Notes: a model not told the origin generated them from the letters alone. A DNA stretch of 64,000 bases from Procambarus clarkii (GCF_040958095.1 NC_091214.1:9407871-9471870); one strand, 5' to 3'. Positions 48,978 to 60,535 are shown, numbered from the stretch's first letter. A program made the numbers and translations.

Positions 48978-49472
48978 CTAAGAAGATGAAGTTAGGTACT
49001 TTTTGGTTTTGCTTTTAAATAAGGCAAAAGTTTTACAGTTTTTCAATTCACTAGGGAGTGAGTTCCATAGACTAGGTCCCTTAATTTGCATAGAGTGTTT
49101 ACACAGATTAAGTTTGACCCTGGGGATATCAAAGAGATATTTATTTCTGGTGTGGTGATAATGGGTCCTATTACATCTGTCCAGGGAGAGTTTCAGAGCA
49201 TGGTTTGCATTTAAGAACAGGGTTTTGTAAATGTAGTTGACACAAGAGAATGTGTGGAGGGAGTTAATATTTAGCAAGTTTAGGGATTTAAACAAGGGAG
49301 CTGAGTGTTGTCTGAAAGCAGAGTTAGTTATTATTCTGATAGCAGATTTTTGCTGTGTGATGATGGGCTTAAGGTGGTTTGCAGTGGTAGACCCCCATGC
49401 ACAGATACCATAATTAAGATAGGGGTAGATTAGTGCATAATATAGTGAGAGGAGAGCAGAGTTAGGAACATA
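48978..49472 (-). pseudogene. LINE A2 RT, C-terminal part
   Basis: Nearly identical to the end of A1 ORF2: YVPNSALLSLYYALIYPYLN through KYLTSS. The frame is broken at its upstream end by the B2 insertion. No other mutation of note. Confidence 0.85.
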
Positions 49473-51902
49473 GTTAGGTGATCTTACTTCAGGTATAATC
49501 ACCGATAGCACTACAGACCATTACCCCACATTTCTCTTAACTAACATTAGCAAACCACCTCTAGAGACAAGGGAGTTAAGCTTTAGGCTGCACAATGAAA
49601 CTGCTGTAAACAATTTTATAACTGCTGCTGATAATGTCAACTGGGAGTCCGAGTTAGGTAACATAGGGGACATCAACCTAGCAGTGAAATCTTTTCTACA
49701 AACAACTCTTAGCCTTTATAACACCCACTGTCCTATGCTTACAAAACAAGTCACAAGCAAAAGACTTAACAATCCTTGGCTTACAAAGGGAATACTTAAA
49801 TCCATTAACAAAAAACACGACCTTGAGAAGAAGTATAGGTTAGGAACAGTCTCCAAAGAATTCTCAAAGAATTACTCGTTATTGCTATGGTTTTTCGCCT
49901 TTCGATGGGTCAGCTTTCAGCCTCTGATTCTGCTATTGAGTTCAATAGGTTCTTCTCTTCCATTGGTTCATCCCTTGCAAATGATATTCCATCTTCCTGT
50001 ACTGATGTTAAGGACTATCTTACAGGTAACTATCCACAGTCTCTGTACCTAAAGCCTACTAGTTCCACTGATGTCATTGAAATAATCCTTTCCCTTAAAA
50101 CCAAGTCTAGTGCCCTCGAGGAGATACCAACTTTAATTTACAAAAAAGCCTCCAGATCTCTAGCCCCTGCTATTGCATTGCTCTTCAACAAGTCACTTGA
50201 ACTCCAAACCTTTCCTGACATTCTAAAAAAAGCAAGGGTAACCCCTGTCCACAAATGTGGTGATCTCACTGATGTTAACAACTACAGACCTATATCAATC
50301 CTGCCTAACTTGTCAAAAATATTCGAAAAGCTAATCTACAAGCAGCTTTACTCTTTTCTAGCCAAACACAATATACTTAGCTCTTGTCAATATGGCTTCA
50401 GACCCAAAAAAAGCACTAACGATGCACTTATTAGTATGATTAACTTAATTCACGCAGCTCTTGATAAAAAGGAGTTTCCTGTTGGGTTATTTGTGGACCT
50501 GCGTAAGGCTTTTGACACTGTCAACCATCAAAACCTTCTTCTTAAATTACATCATTATGGAGTCAGAGGACACTCCCTGCAATACCTCAAATCTTATCTT
50601 ACTGACAGGCTCCAGTATGTTTCTGTGAATAATACAATTTCTCCCACCCTACCCATCAACATTGGTGTTCCTCAGGGCAGCATACTTGGCCCTCTCCTCT
50701 TTCTCATCTACATTAATGACCTTCCAAATGCCTCCCAACACCTCAAACCAATTCTATTTGCTGACGACACAACCTTCATTTACTCCAGTCCTGACCCCCT
50801 TGCTCTAAATGCCACAGTAAATACTGAGCTAGAGAAAGTCCATCTTTGGCTAACTGCCAACAAACTCACCCTTAACATTGACAAAACGTTTTATATTCTG
50901 TTTGGCAATAAATCCTCTAATCAGATAAATCTCAAAATAAACAATACCCAAATTTGTAACAAATTAGATGGCAAATTCCTTGGCGTTCTCATCGACCACA
51001 AGCTGAATTTCCAGGGTCACATTCTAAATATATCAAAAAAAGTTTCAAAAACTGTTGGCATTCTTTCTAAGATCAGATATTATGTACCCCGCCCTGCCCT
51101 GGTTACTCTCTATTACTCCCTCATCTATCCATACCTCAACTATGGTATTTGTGCTTGGGGTTCTACTACCCAAAATCATTTACGTCCTCTCATTACCCAA
51201 CACAAAGCTGCTATTAGGACAATATCCAACTCTGGCCCCAGACAGCACTCGGTACCCTTACTCAAATCTCTGAATATGTTAGATATTAAGTCACTGCACA
51301 TTCTCTCATGTGTATTATACATATATAAAACGCTGAACTGTAATGCCAATCCTGACCTCAAAAGCTTCATTGAAGGTTGTAACAGAACCCATGAGCACCA
51401 CACCAGGAATAAATACAGTTTTGATATTCCTAGAGTACGTCTTAATCAAACTAGAAATGCTCTACAAATCAAGGGACCCAGAATGTGGAATGACCTTCCC
51501 AACCATGTTAAAGACTGTACCTCTCTCAACCAGTTTAAGATAAAAACTAAACACTACCTAATAAATTCCCTGTAACCCACCTCACTCCTTTATTGTCAAC
51601 CCATGTCTGTTATTTTATTTTATTATTATTACTTTTTTTTTTTTTTTTTAATCAACACTGTTTGTCAACCTATTGTATTTGTGCTGCTTTTTCAGTCATG
51701 TTCCCCCTTTTTTTATCTTTATTTGTATTTGTTTTCAACACTTTTTATTCTTTATGCTCAATTAGTATTAAGTTCTAGATATTAATGTTTTTCTTGCCCG
51801 AAACGCATTGCGTAATAGTGGCTTTAGGCATTGTATGTACTAGCTCTATCTATATATCAATCCATTAATGTAACATCACTTGTATGTATGTACCTTACCT
51901 GA

Positions 51903-51937
<35 letters not shown>
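49473..51937 (+). mobile_element. LINE B2, plus strand, inserted in LINE A2
   Basis: A 5'-truncated family-B LINE starting within the endonuclease and ending with the family's CCCGAAACGCATTGCGTAAT signature (about 51798) and a (TTTA)n tail at 51907-51937. It lies opposite in orientation to its hosts. Confidence 0.85.
49480..51575 (+). pseudogene. LINE B2 ORF2: end of endonuclease and RT, frameshifted
   Basis: The first part (to about 49890) reads the endonuclease end and linker, including TTDHYPTFL and LNNPWLTKGILKSINKKHD. A deletion of roughly 165 bases relative to B1 near 49888, with a frame change, moves the rest into the frame 49887-51575. That frame carries the full RT core with FVDLRKAFDTVNH, GVPQGSILGPLLFLIYIND and FADDTTFIYS, ending HYLINSL. 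The deletion removes the KTKYYEDKF...NNDGQLS linker. Confidence 0.82.
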
Positions 51938-51940
<3 letters not shown>

Positions 51941-53435
51941 TATCTGATTTTGGAGAGTATACCAACTGTCTTAGAGACTTTCTTAGTTATGTGTTGAATG
52001 TGGGTGCTGAAGTTGAGTCTCTTGTCTAGGAATAGGCCAAGAAACTTGCCATCATTTTTATTACTGATGTTAATGTTATCTATCTGTAGCTGAATTGCAT
52101 TTGATGATTTGCTTCCAAATAAGATGTAGTAAGTCTTTTCGATGTTTAATGTTAGTTTGTTCGTTGACATCCATAAGTGGACTTTTTTTAATTCATTATT
52201 CACAACATTATTTAGTGTATGTGGGTTGAGGTTTGAGTAGATAAGGGTAGTATCGTCAGCAAACAATATAGGTTTGAGAATATTAGAGACATTAGGCAGA
52301 TCGTTTATATATATAAGAAATAGAAGAGGTCCTAAGATGCTGCCCTGTGGCACTCCAACGGTAATTGGTAGAGTGGAAGAAGTTGTATCATTGATGGTTA
52401 CATATTGGTGTCTGTCACTAAGATAGGATCGGATGTAGTCAAGGGCAAGGCCTCGGATTCCATAATGCTGGAGTTTAAGTAAGAGGTAGTTGTGATTAAC
52501 AGTATCAAAGGCTTTTCTTAGGTCAATGAAGAGTCCAATCGGAAACTCATTTTTGTCAAGGGCTGAGTAGATAATGTCAAGGAGACTAATGATTGCATCG
52601 TTGGTGCTCTTTTGGGACCGGAAGCCAAACTGGCAGGGGCTGAGTATGTCGAATTTTACGAGGTAGGAATAGAGCTGTTTGTAAATAATTTTTTCAAATA
52701 TTTTTGATAGAATGGGTAGATTTGATATTGGTCTATAATTGTTTATGTCCGCCGGATTGCCTCCTTTATGGACTGGCGTTACTCTTGCTTTTTTGAGGAT
52801 ATCAGGGAAGGTGTGATACTCTATAGATTTGTTGAACAGTAGTGCTATGGGTGGGGCAAGGGCATGGGAGGCTCTCTTGTACACAATGGACGGAATTTCA
52901 CTGGTGTTCCCTGCCTTGGTTTTTAGAGAGTGTATGATGGACACAACATCTGCCGGGCTGATTGGTGAAAGGAGAAGAGAGTTTGGATAGCTGCCTGAGA
53001 GATATGTGTTAATATGTGTCTGAGTCTGTGGGATTTTACTAGCAAGATTAGCACCAACCGATGAAAAGAAACTATTAAATTCATTTGCCATTTCTAAATC
53101 AGTTGACGGTATATCCCCATCCTTGTAGAGTTTTATTTGGTTATGTGAGTGTTGTTTAGTTCCTAGGATACTAGAGATAGTTTTCCAAGTGCTTTTCATG
53201 TTGCCTTTTGCTTCATTGAATCTATTCACATAATATGCAAGTTTTGCCTTTCTTATGATACTGGCAAGCATTGATGAGTACCTTTTAGCTACTTCCTTTG
53301 AAACTAGGCCAATCCTAACTTTCTTTTCATATTCATGTTTCTTGTTGATTGAGTTGAGAATGCCACTTGTGAGCCATGGATTGTTTAATCTTTTGTCAGT
53401 TACTTGCTTGGTAAGAAGGGGACAATGAAGGTTGA
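51938..53435 (-). pseudogene. LINE A2 RT core
   Basis: Open frame from about 53271 down to 51937 with FNSFFSSVGAN, PISNLPILSKIFEKI, FIDLRKAFDTVNH, GVPQGSILGPLLFL and FADDTTLIYS, more than 98% like A1 by eye. It ends at SKIRY where B2 is inserted and begins within the linker because of 5' truncation. Confidence 0.85.
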
Positions 53436-55188
53436 ATTATTCACAGAAACATATTGGAGCCTGTCAGTAAGGTAGGATTTGAGGTATTGTAGGGAGTGTC
53501 CTCTGACTCCATAATGATGTAATTTAAGAAGAAGGTTTTGGTGGTTGACAGTATCAAAAGCTTTACGCAGGTCCACAAACAACCCAACAGGGAACTCATT
53601 TTTATCAAGAGCTGTATGAAGCGAGTTAAGCATACTAATAAGTGCATCGTTAGTGCTTTTTTTGGGTCTGAAGCCATATTGGCAAGGGCTAAGTATATTG
53701 AGTTTGGCTAGATATGAGTAAAGCTGCTTATAGATTAGTTTTTCAAAAAATTTTGACAAGTTTGGCAGGATAGATTGTCTGTAGTTGTTAACATCTGTGA
53801 GATCACCACATTTGTGGACAGGCGTTACTCTCGCTTTTTTCAGAATATCTGGGAAGGTTTGGAGTTCAAGTGACTTGTTGAAGAGCAAAGCAATAGCAGG
53901 GGCTAAAGATCTGGAGGCTTTTTTGTAAATTAAAGTTGGTATCTCCTCAAGGGCACCAGACTTGGTTTTAAGGGAAAGGATTATCTCATTGACGTCAGTG
54001 GAATTAATAGGCTTTAGGTACAGAGACTGTGGATAGTTACCTGTAAGATAGTCCTTAATGTCAGTACTGGAAGATGGAATATCATTTGCAAGGGATGAAC
54101 CAATGGAAGAGAAGAACCTATTGAACTCAATAGCAGAATCAGAGGCTGAAAGCTGACCATCGTTATTAGACAGGAGAGTCGGTTTGTTATTTAAAGACTT
54201 CTTTGATCCCAATATTTGTGAAATTGTTCTCCAAGTTTGTTTAATGTTGCTCTTTATTTGGGTAAATTTATCTTCGTAGTATTTAGTTTTGGCTCGTCTA
54301 ATTATCTTAGACAGCAATAATGAGTAATTCTTTGAGAATTCTTTGGAGACAATTCCCAACCTATACTTCTTCTCAAGGTCATGTTTTTTATTAATAGATT
54401 TAAGTATTCCCTTTGTAAGCCAGGGATTGTTAAGCCTTTTGGTTGTGACTTGTTTTGTAAGCATAGGACAGTGGGTATTATAAAGGCTAAGAGTTTTTTG
54501 AAGAAAAGATTGCACTGCTAGGTTGATGTTATCTAACTCGGACTCCCAGTTGACATTATCAGTAGCAGTTATAAAATTGTCTATAGCAGTTTCATTGTGT
54601 AGTCTGAAACGTATCTCTCTTGACTCAAGAGGTGGTTTGCTAATGTTAGTTAAGAGAAATGTGGGGTAATGGTCTGTAGTGCTATCGGTGATTATACCTG
54701 AAGTAAGCGGAGAGGTTATGTTTGTCCAGATGTGATCTAGCGTCGTGGCAGTGCTATCAGTGATTCTAGTAGGTCTAGTGATTAAGGGTATGAGGAAGCA
54801 GGAATCCATACAGTTGAGGAAGCTAACAGCAGTAGGGTGTTCAGGCTCGCAGAGGTCAATATTAAAGTCCCCTGCGATAATTAGGTGGTTTTTGTTCAGT
54901 CTGTTATCAAGTATTAGATTTCTAAGGTTTGAGTTGAATTCGGACACATCAGTGTTAGGAATTCTATAAACTGCACCCACAGTCAGGACAGACTCGGCAC
55001 CCTTGACTCTGAAGCTGGTGAAGATATGCTCCCCATAGCAGTCTCTGGTTCTAATTTCTTTTAAGCATGTTAGTTCTTGGTGGTAGTAAAGAGCAGTGCC
55101 ACCACCTCTCTGAAGTTGACGACAGTTGTGAATTGCTGAGTAGTTAGGCATGTTAAAGAGCTGAGTAGTATCCTCTTTCAACCATGTC
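53436..55188 (-). pseudogene. LINE B1 endonuclease and RT N-terminal half
   Basis: Minus-strand frame with GGGTALYYHQEL, VGAVYRIPNTDVSEF, AGDFNIDLCEP, LDHIWTNITSPL and TTDHYPTFLL (endonuclease), then the RT up to LQYVSVNNS, where A2 is inserted. The open frame across 53400-55241 includes flanking bases of neighbouring inserts. The start of the endonuclease lies beyond the B3 insertion at 57712-57967. Confidence 0.82.
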
Positions 55189-55235
55189 ATCCCTTGCAAA
55201 TGGGTCATCCCTTGGGTCATCCCTTGCAAATGATA

Positions 55236-56828
55236 TTCCATCTTCCTGTACTGATGTTAAGGACTATCTTACAGGTAACTATCCACAGTCTCTGTACCTA
55301 AAGCCTACTAGTTCCACTGATGTCAATGAAATAATCCTTTCCCTTAAAACCAAGTCTAGTGCCCTCGAGGAGATACCAACTTTAATTTACAAAAAAGCCT
55401 CCAGATCTCTAGCCCCTGCTATTGCATTGCTCTTCAACAAGTCACTTGAACTCCAAACCTTTCCTGACATTCTAAAAAAAAGCAAGAGTAACCCCTGTCC
55501 ACAAATGTGGTGATCTCACTGATGTTAACAACTACAGACCTATATCAATCCTGCCTAACTTGTCAAAAATATTCGAAAAACTAATCTACAAGCAGCTTTA
55601 CTCTTTTCTAGCCAAACACAATATACTTAGCTCTTGTCAATATGGCTTCAGACCCAAAAAAAGCACTAACGATGCACTTATTAGTATGATTAACTTAATT
55701 CACGCAGCTCTTGATTAAAAGGAGTTTCCTGTTGGGTTATTTGTGGACCTGCGTAAGGCTTTTGACACTGTCAACCATCAAAACCTTCTTCTTAAATTAC
55801 ATCATTATGGAGTCAAAGGACACTCCCTGCAATACCTCAAATCTTATCTTACTGACAGGCTCCAATATGTTTCTGTGAATAATACAATTTCTCCCACCCT
55901 ACCCATCAACATTGGTGTTCCTCAGGGCAGCATACTTGGCCCTCTCCTCTTTCTCATCTACATTAATGACCTTCCAAATGCCTCCCAACACCTCAAACCA
56001 ATTCTATTTGCTGACGACACAACCTTCATTTACTCCAGTCCTGACCCCCTTGCTCTAAATGCCACAGTAAATACTGAGCTAGAGAAAGTCCATCTTTGGC
56101 TAACCGCCAACAAACTCACCCTTAACATTGACAAAACGTTTTATATTCTGTTTGGCAATAAATCCTCTAATCAGATAAATCTCAAAATAAACAATACCCA
56201 AATTTGTAACAAATTAGATGGCAAATTCCTTGGCGTTCTCATCGACCACAAGCTGAATTTCCAGGGTCACATTCTAAATATATCAAAAAAAGTTTCAAAA
56301 ACTGTTGGCATTCTTTCTAAGATCAGATCTATAGCTCTATCTATATATCAATCTATATAAGCTCTATCTATATATCAATCCATTAATGTAACATCACTTG
56401 TATGTATATACCTTACCTGAATAAACATCTGAATCTGAATCTGAATGAGATATTATGTACCCCGCCCTGCCCTGGTGACTCTCTATTACTCCCTCATCTA
56501 TCCATACCTCAACTATGGTATTTGTGCTTGGGGTTCTACTACCCAAAATCATTTACGTCCTCTTATTACCCAACACAAAGCTGCTATTAGGACAATATCC
56601 AACTCTGGCCCCAGACAGCACTCGGTACCCTTACTCAAATCTCTGAATATGTTAGATATTAAGTCACTGCACATTCTCTCTTGTGTATTATACATATATA
56701 AAACGCTGAACTGTAATGCCAATCCTGACCTCAAAAGCTTCATTGAAGGTTGTAACAGAACCCATGAGCACCACACCAGAAATAAATACAGTTTTGATAT
56801 TCCTAGAGTACGACTTAATCAAACTTAA
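55236..56828 (+). pseudogene. LINE B3 RT, several lesions
   Basis: RT sequence matching B2. An extra A in the run near 55483 breaks the frame at KKSKSNPCPQMW, a TAA arises at about 55715 (TTGATTAAAAGG), and the frame then continues with DLRKAFDTVNH through SKIRS at 56330. After the inserted tail fragment it resumes RYYVPRPALVTLYYS until about 56825, where the second fragment cuts it. The last RT codons (LEMLYKS region) reappear after 57128. Confidence 0.8.
56330..56447 (+). mobile_element. 3'-end fragment of a LINE with (ATCTGA)n tail, copy 1
   Basis: Reads the last approximately 100 bases of a family-B relative (CATTAATGTAACATCACTTG, ACCTGAATAAACATCTGAAT) and splits the RT codons of B3 precisely between SKIR and RYYVP. 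Confidence 0.75.
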
Positions 56829-57128
56829 CTTATGGTTACTTACTATGGTTTGAGGTGTTGTTTGTCAACCTATTGTATTTGTGCTGCTTTTTCAGTCATG
56901 TTCCCCCTTTTTTTTTTATCTTTATTTGTATTTGTTCTCAACATCTTTTATTCTTTATGCTCAATTAGTATTAAGTTCTAGATATTAATGTTTTCTTGCC
57001 CGAAACGCATTGCGTAATAGTGGCTTTAGGCATTGTATGTACTAGCTCTATCTATATATCAATCCATTAATGTAACATCACTTGTATGTATATACCTTAC
57101 CTGAATAAACATCTGAATCTGAATCTGA
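56826..57128 (+). mobile_element. 3'-end fragment of a LINE with (ATCTGA)n tail, copy 2
   Basis: About 300 bases of family-B 3' UTR including CCCGAAACGCATTGCGTAAT and ending ATCTGAATCTGAATCTGAA, inserted between AATCAAACT and AGAAATGCTC of B3. Confidence 0.75.
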
Positions 57129-57596
57129 ACTAGAAATGCTCTACAAATCAAGGGACCCAGAATGTGGAATGACCTTCCCAACCATGTTAAAGACTGTACC
57201 TCTCTCAACCAGTTTAAGATAAAAACTAAACACTACCTAATAAATTCCCTGTAACCTACCTCACTCCTCTATTGTGAACCCATGTCTGTAATTTTTTTTG
57301 TTTAATCAACACTGTTTGTCAACCTATTGTATTTGTGCTGCTTTTTCAGTCATGTTCCCCCTTTTTTTTTATCTTTATTTGTATTTGTTCTCAACACTTT
57401 TTATTCTTTATGCTCAATTAGTATTAAGTTCTAGATATTAATGTTTTTCTTGCCCGAAACGCATTGCGTAATAGTGGCTTTAGGCATTGTATGTACTAGC
57501 TCTATCTATATATCAATCCATTAATGTAACATCACTTGTATGTATGTATGTACCTTACCTGAATAAACATATTTATATTTATTTATTTATTTATGT

Positions 57597-57700
57597 TTCA
57601 GTATAAAATAAATATGTTTATTCAGGTAAGGCATATACATACAAGTGATGTTACATTAATGGATTGATATATACCTGATATATAATGGATTGATATATAC
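57597..57700 (-). mobile_element. Inverted 3'-end fragment of a family-B LINE
   Basis: TTTATTCAGGTAAGGCATATACATACAAGTG onward is the complement of the end of B3 (57500-57570), making a tail-to-tail inverted pair about 40 bases apart. It joins B1 endonuclease sequence at about 57700. Confidence 0.65.
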
Positions 57701-57967
57701 AAGATCAGTAAGTATAATAAAAGAGAATTTGTTTTCAATAACTTCAATCAAGGCACTAACATCATCGAAGTGTTTACCTAGGGATCTAACGTTCAAATTG
57801 ATTACAGAGATATTGTGATTATGAGTTAATACATTGTTTACATCATGTGCTGCAAAATATCTGCAATTTAGATCATTAAAGTGATAATTGTCATAGATAG
57901 TGGATAAGAGGTTAAGTTCTGGGTCTATACTTGACTGCATAAAAAAAGCTGATTGCAGGAAAAACAA
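57701..57967 (-). pseudogene. LINE B1 endonuclease, N-terminal part
   Basis: Minus-strand frame with DPELNLLSTIYDNYHFNDL, VINLNVRSLGKHFDDVSAL and FSFIILTD, equivalent to residues 1-85 of A1 ORF2. It breaks at FIILTD, exactly where 53436-55188 resumes as TWLKED. Confidence 0.8.
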
Positions 57968-58590
57968 GGAAAGAAAGGCAAATTACAAGGTAGAAATAAG
58001 CTATAAAATAGGGAAAATAAATGTACACAATACTGTACAAAACAAACACAAAAGGGGCTTACAGGGGTACAATGGAGTAAGGGAGTATGGCTAGGCTAGG
58101 CAACCTAGGTAATAAATGAGATTAAAGAAAAAACATATAAACATGGACTATACAAAACACAAGATATAGATATACAAAACAAAAATATAAACAAGACCAA
58201 GCAATACAAAAACAAATTGAGCAAAAATGAAAAATGAGGTAGATTGCTTACAAGTACTCTCAGGTACACTGTAAGTAACAATTTGCAATTTGAGATACAG
58301 GCAAAGCCAGGGGTACAATGGAGTAAGGGAGCATGGCGAGGCTAGGCAACCTAGGTAATAAATGAAATCAAAGAAAAGTTGAATAATAAGCATAGGCAAA
58401 TTTAAGCTAATGATTATTAACTATAAATAGTTCAGTTATGACTGTATAATTAATAAGACCTGAAGAACTATTAATGCACTCAATTAAATAATTTCAGTAA
58501 ATGACTAGTTAAGAGTAAGTTAAAAATTAAGTCAGAAAATGAAACAAGGAGACTGAGGATACCTAGCCCCACTAGTTGACAGGGGGTTAA
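57968..58590 (-). other. LINE B1 inter-ORF region with an internal duplication
   Basis: Non-coding. A block of about 70 bases (GGGTACAATGGAGTAAGGGA, AGGCTAGGCAACCTAGGTAA) occurs at 58061-58130 and again at 58308-58377, about 247 bases apart. No other feature is found. Confidence 0.6.
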
Positions 58591-58848
58591 TTAAGTTAAT
58601 TCACTGGGAGTGATAATGAGCTGAGACAGACCACACTGGGAGAGGAAAGTGTTGAGGTTCTCTTCTTTAGTAATTGTGAACATTTTGCCCTCTGCGGTTT
58701 TTCTCACCTTTATCAGTCCATCTCTAACGAAGCACTGATGAATCGCATCTGGGTTTTTTTGACGGATTTGACGCAGGCGGTAGAGGAGTTGCTGTCTGTT
58801 CCTAGTCAAGCACTCGTTGATGTATAATCCCTTCCGTTGGGTTGTATG
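58591..58848 (-). pseudogene. LINE B1 ORF1, C-terminal part
   Basis: About 80 residues end at the stop at 58591, with YINECLTRNRQQLLYRLRQ, then FVRDGLIKVRKTAEGKMFTI and NTFLSQCGL. The pattern INE-LT-x-R-x2-LL followed by a basic helix and a DG-hairpin is typical of the C-terminus of ORF1 proteins from CR1/Jockey-like LINEs, which bind RNA. The start is missing through 5' truncation at the insertion point. Confidence 0.55.
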
Positions 58849-58855
58849 TTAAATA
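58849..58855. other. Target duplication TTAAATA around LINE B1, right copy
   Basis: Matches 47200-47206 and marks where the Gypsy LTR resumes. Confidence 0.7.
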
Positions 58856-59633
58856 ATAACATAGGCTCCAACTATGTTTAATAATACTCTAATCATTTGT
58901 AAAGTAAACCGGAGTAAACTTGGTATAGGGCCGCGGTACGATTAGTTGAGCAGTCTGCCAGCAACGAGATAGCTGGCGGGAGGCTGATCTGGGCTGAAGC
59001 GGTCTTCTCTGGTTGCTGGCTGTGGTGAAAGGAACTTCCTATCCTTCCTCTTCGTTTCCTTATTTCTGTGTCTTGTTCAAGCTAAGTATATTGAGCACGT
59101 TATTATGAATATCTGGCATAATTATGTTCTATGTGTAGAGTAGTCTATTCTATGTGTAGTAGGTGTTTTTAGGGTTTATATTATTAGTTATTCTAAAGGG
59201 GGTCCCATTGGAACCATGTGGTCCCTACCCTAAGCTGACTCTAACTTCAAGTTGTTCAATAGTAGAGCTTTACCCTAGCTTGTACCATGTATCCTGTTTA
59301 TGTGGACCAAGGCTTTTAACGTAAGGTAGTGTGGTAAAGTTATTATTATTATTCTTGTTATTGGTGTGAATGTATATGGGGGGCTGTTAAGGGGTTAATA
59401 AATAAGTACATGAATTATAGGAGTATCCCTTCTTCCTGTGTGGGAGTGCATTGATCAACCCTTAGACTGACATATATGGTCTAGTAGCAAGGTATTATTA
59501 CTGTGGATAGTTTATTTTGGGGGCCGGGCCTTTTAGCTCTCCCATAGTTGATACTCTGTCTTCTAACTACCCTTACCACTTAATAGTACCAGTTCCCCCA
59601 TAGCAAGCCCACACCAACATATATTTTATAACA
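58856..59633 (+). repeat. Gypsy 3' LTR, second part
   Basis: Continuation of the LTR begun at 47024; it ends ATTTTATAACA. The (TTA/ATT)n-rich segment near 59340-59360 and the TTAATAAATAAG near 59396 could include the LTR polyadenylation signal. No ORF is present. Confidence 0.75.
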
Positions 59634-59684
59634 GAAAGCAAGACACACGCTCGTCCTGGAAGTCAGGACATTCAACAAGGATAC
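59634..59684. other. Spacer after the LTR
   Basis: About 50 bases with no feature. The five bases directly after the LTR (GAAAG) would be the retrotransposon's target duplication, but the partner copy was lost with its 5' end. Confidence 0.35.
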
Positions 59685-60473
59685 CTTGAGGTTACCTTGA
59701 GGTGCTTCCGGGGCTTAGCGTCCCCGCGGCCCGGTCGTCGACCAGGCCTCCTGGTTGCATGGACTGATCAACCAGGCTGTTGGACGCGGCTGCTCGCAGC
59801 CTGACGTATGAGTCACAGCCTGGTTGATTAGGTATCCTTTGGAGGTGCTTATCCAGTTCTCTCTTGAACACTGTGAGGGGTCGGCCAGTTATGCCCCTTA
59901 TGTGTAGTGGAAGCGTGTTGAACAGTCTCGGGCCTCTGATGTTGATAAAGTTCTCTCTCAGAGTACCTGTTGCACCTCCGCTTTTCAACGGGGGTATTCT
60001 GCACATCCTGCCATGTCTTCTGGTCTAATGTGATGTTATTTCTGTGTGCAGGTTTGGGACCAGCCCCTCTAACATTTTCCACGTGTAAATTATTATATAT
60101 CTCTCCCGCCTGCGCTCAAGAGAGTACAGATTTAGGCTCTTTAGTCGGTCCTAATAGTTTAGGTGTTTTACTGAGTGAATTCTAGCAGTATAGGATCTCT
60201 GCACGCTCTCCAGGTCGGCAATTTCTCCAGCTTTGAAAGGGGCTGTCATTGTGCAGCAGTACTCCACTCTAGAGAGCACAAGCGTTTTGAAAAGTGTCAT
60301 CATCGGTATAGCATCTCTAGTGTGAAAAGTTCTTGTTATCCAACCTGTCATTTTTCTTGCAGTTGTAACGGCTACTTTATTGTGTTCTTTAAAGGTAAGG
60401 TCTTCCGACATGAGTACACCCAGATCCTTTACATTGCCTTTTCGTTCTATGTCATGATTTGCCTGAGTTTGCA
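59685..60473 (-). pseudogene. LINE C, RT C-terminus and 3' end, degenerate
   Basis: Minus-strand RT remnant: GVLMSEDLTFKEHNKVAV, KMTGWITRTFHTRDAIPMM, LFKTLVLSRVEYCCTM and IADLESVQRSYTARI, then frameshifts around 60150-60080 and an end with FINIRGPRLFNTLPLHIRG. The 3' end carries a short repeated tail (ACCTCAAGGTAACCTCAAGG on the minus strand). A GC-rich 3' block with ACGCGGCTGCTCGCAGCCTG resembles a repeat I recall from decapods. EN and the RT active site are absent. Confidence 0.75.
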
Positions 60474-60535
60474 CAACTGTAAGGATAGGATATGCACAAC
60501 TGTAAGGATAGGATATGCACAACTGTAAGAGGGAC
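60474..60535. repeat. Short tandem repeat of about 23 bp
   Basis: Nearly three copies of ATGCACAACTGTAAGGATAGG sit exactly where LINE C meets LINE D. They make overlapping spurious ORFs on both strands. Confidence 0.8.

Larger units (their letters stand above)
48454..53435 (-). mobile_element. LINE A2, 5'-truncated, split by LINE B2
   Basis: Family-A sequence on the minus strand in two parts: 48454-49472 (TTTA tail, 3' UTR and RT C-terminus) and 51938-53435 (RT core). The parts join exactly as in the unbroken copy A1 (GGAACATA then ATATCTGATT). It is truncated at the EN-RT linker. Confidence 0.85.
55189..57700 (+). mobile_element. LINE B3, plus strand, with internal 3'-end fragments
   Basis: A family-B LINE inserted in LINE B1, 5'-truncated at the RT linker. 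Its start shows a short local triplication of GGGTCATCCCTTGCAAAT-like units (55188-55235). Two fragments made only of a related LINE's 3' end interrupt it at about 56330-56447 and 56826-57128; both end in (ATCTGA)n instead of TTTA. A third, inverted 3'-end fragment follows at about 57597-57700. Confidence 0.75.
47207..58848 (-). mobile_element. LINE B1, host of nested LINE insertions
   Basis: The minus-strand LINE of family B occupies 47207-48453, 53436-55188 and about 57701-58848, with a (TTGTA)n tail at 47207-47222 and the 3' signature of the family (AAACGCTTTGCGTAATAGTGG on the minus strand). Two later insertions split it: A2 (48454-53435, duplication ATTATT) and B3 (about 55189-57700). 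Joining the three parts in order gives EN then RT, showing one original element. Confidence 0.82.
38894..59633 (+). mobile_element. Ty3/Gypsy retrotransposon, 5'-truncated, integrase before RT (gmr1-like)
   Basis: Segments are 38894-42449 (gag zinc knuckle, protease, integrase, RT, start of RNase H), 46382-47206 (rest of RNase H, polypurine tract, start of the 3' LTR) and 58856-59633 (rest of the 3' LTR). The 5' LTR and most of gag are missing, cut off at the SINE array. Domain order PR-IN-RT-RH differs from the usual Gypsy order PR-RT-RH-IN and matches the gmr1 group. Two in-frame stops (39654-39656 and 40662-40664) and two LINE insertions make it dead. Confidence 0.88.
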
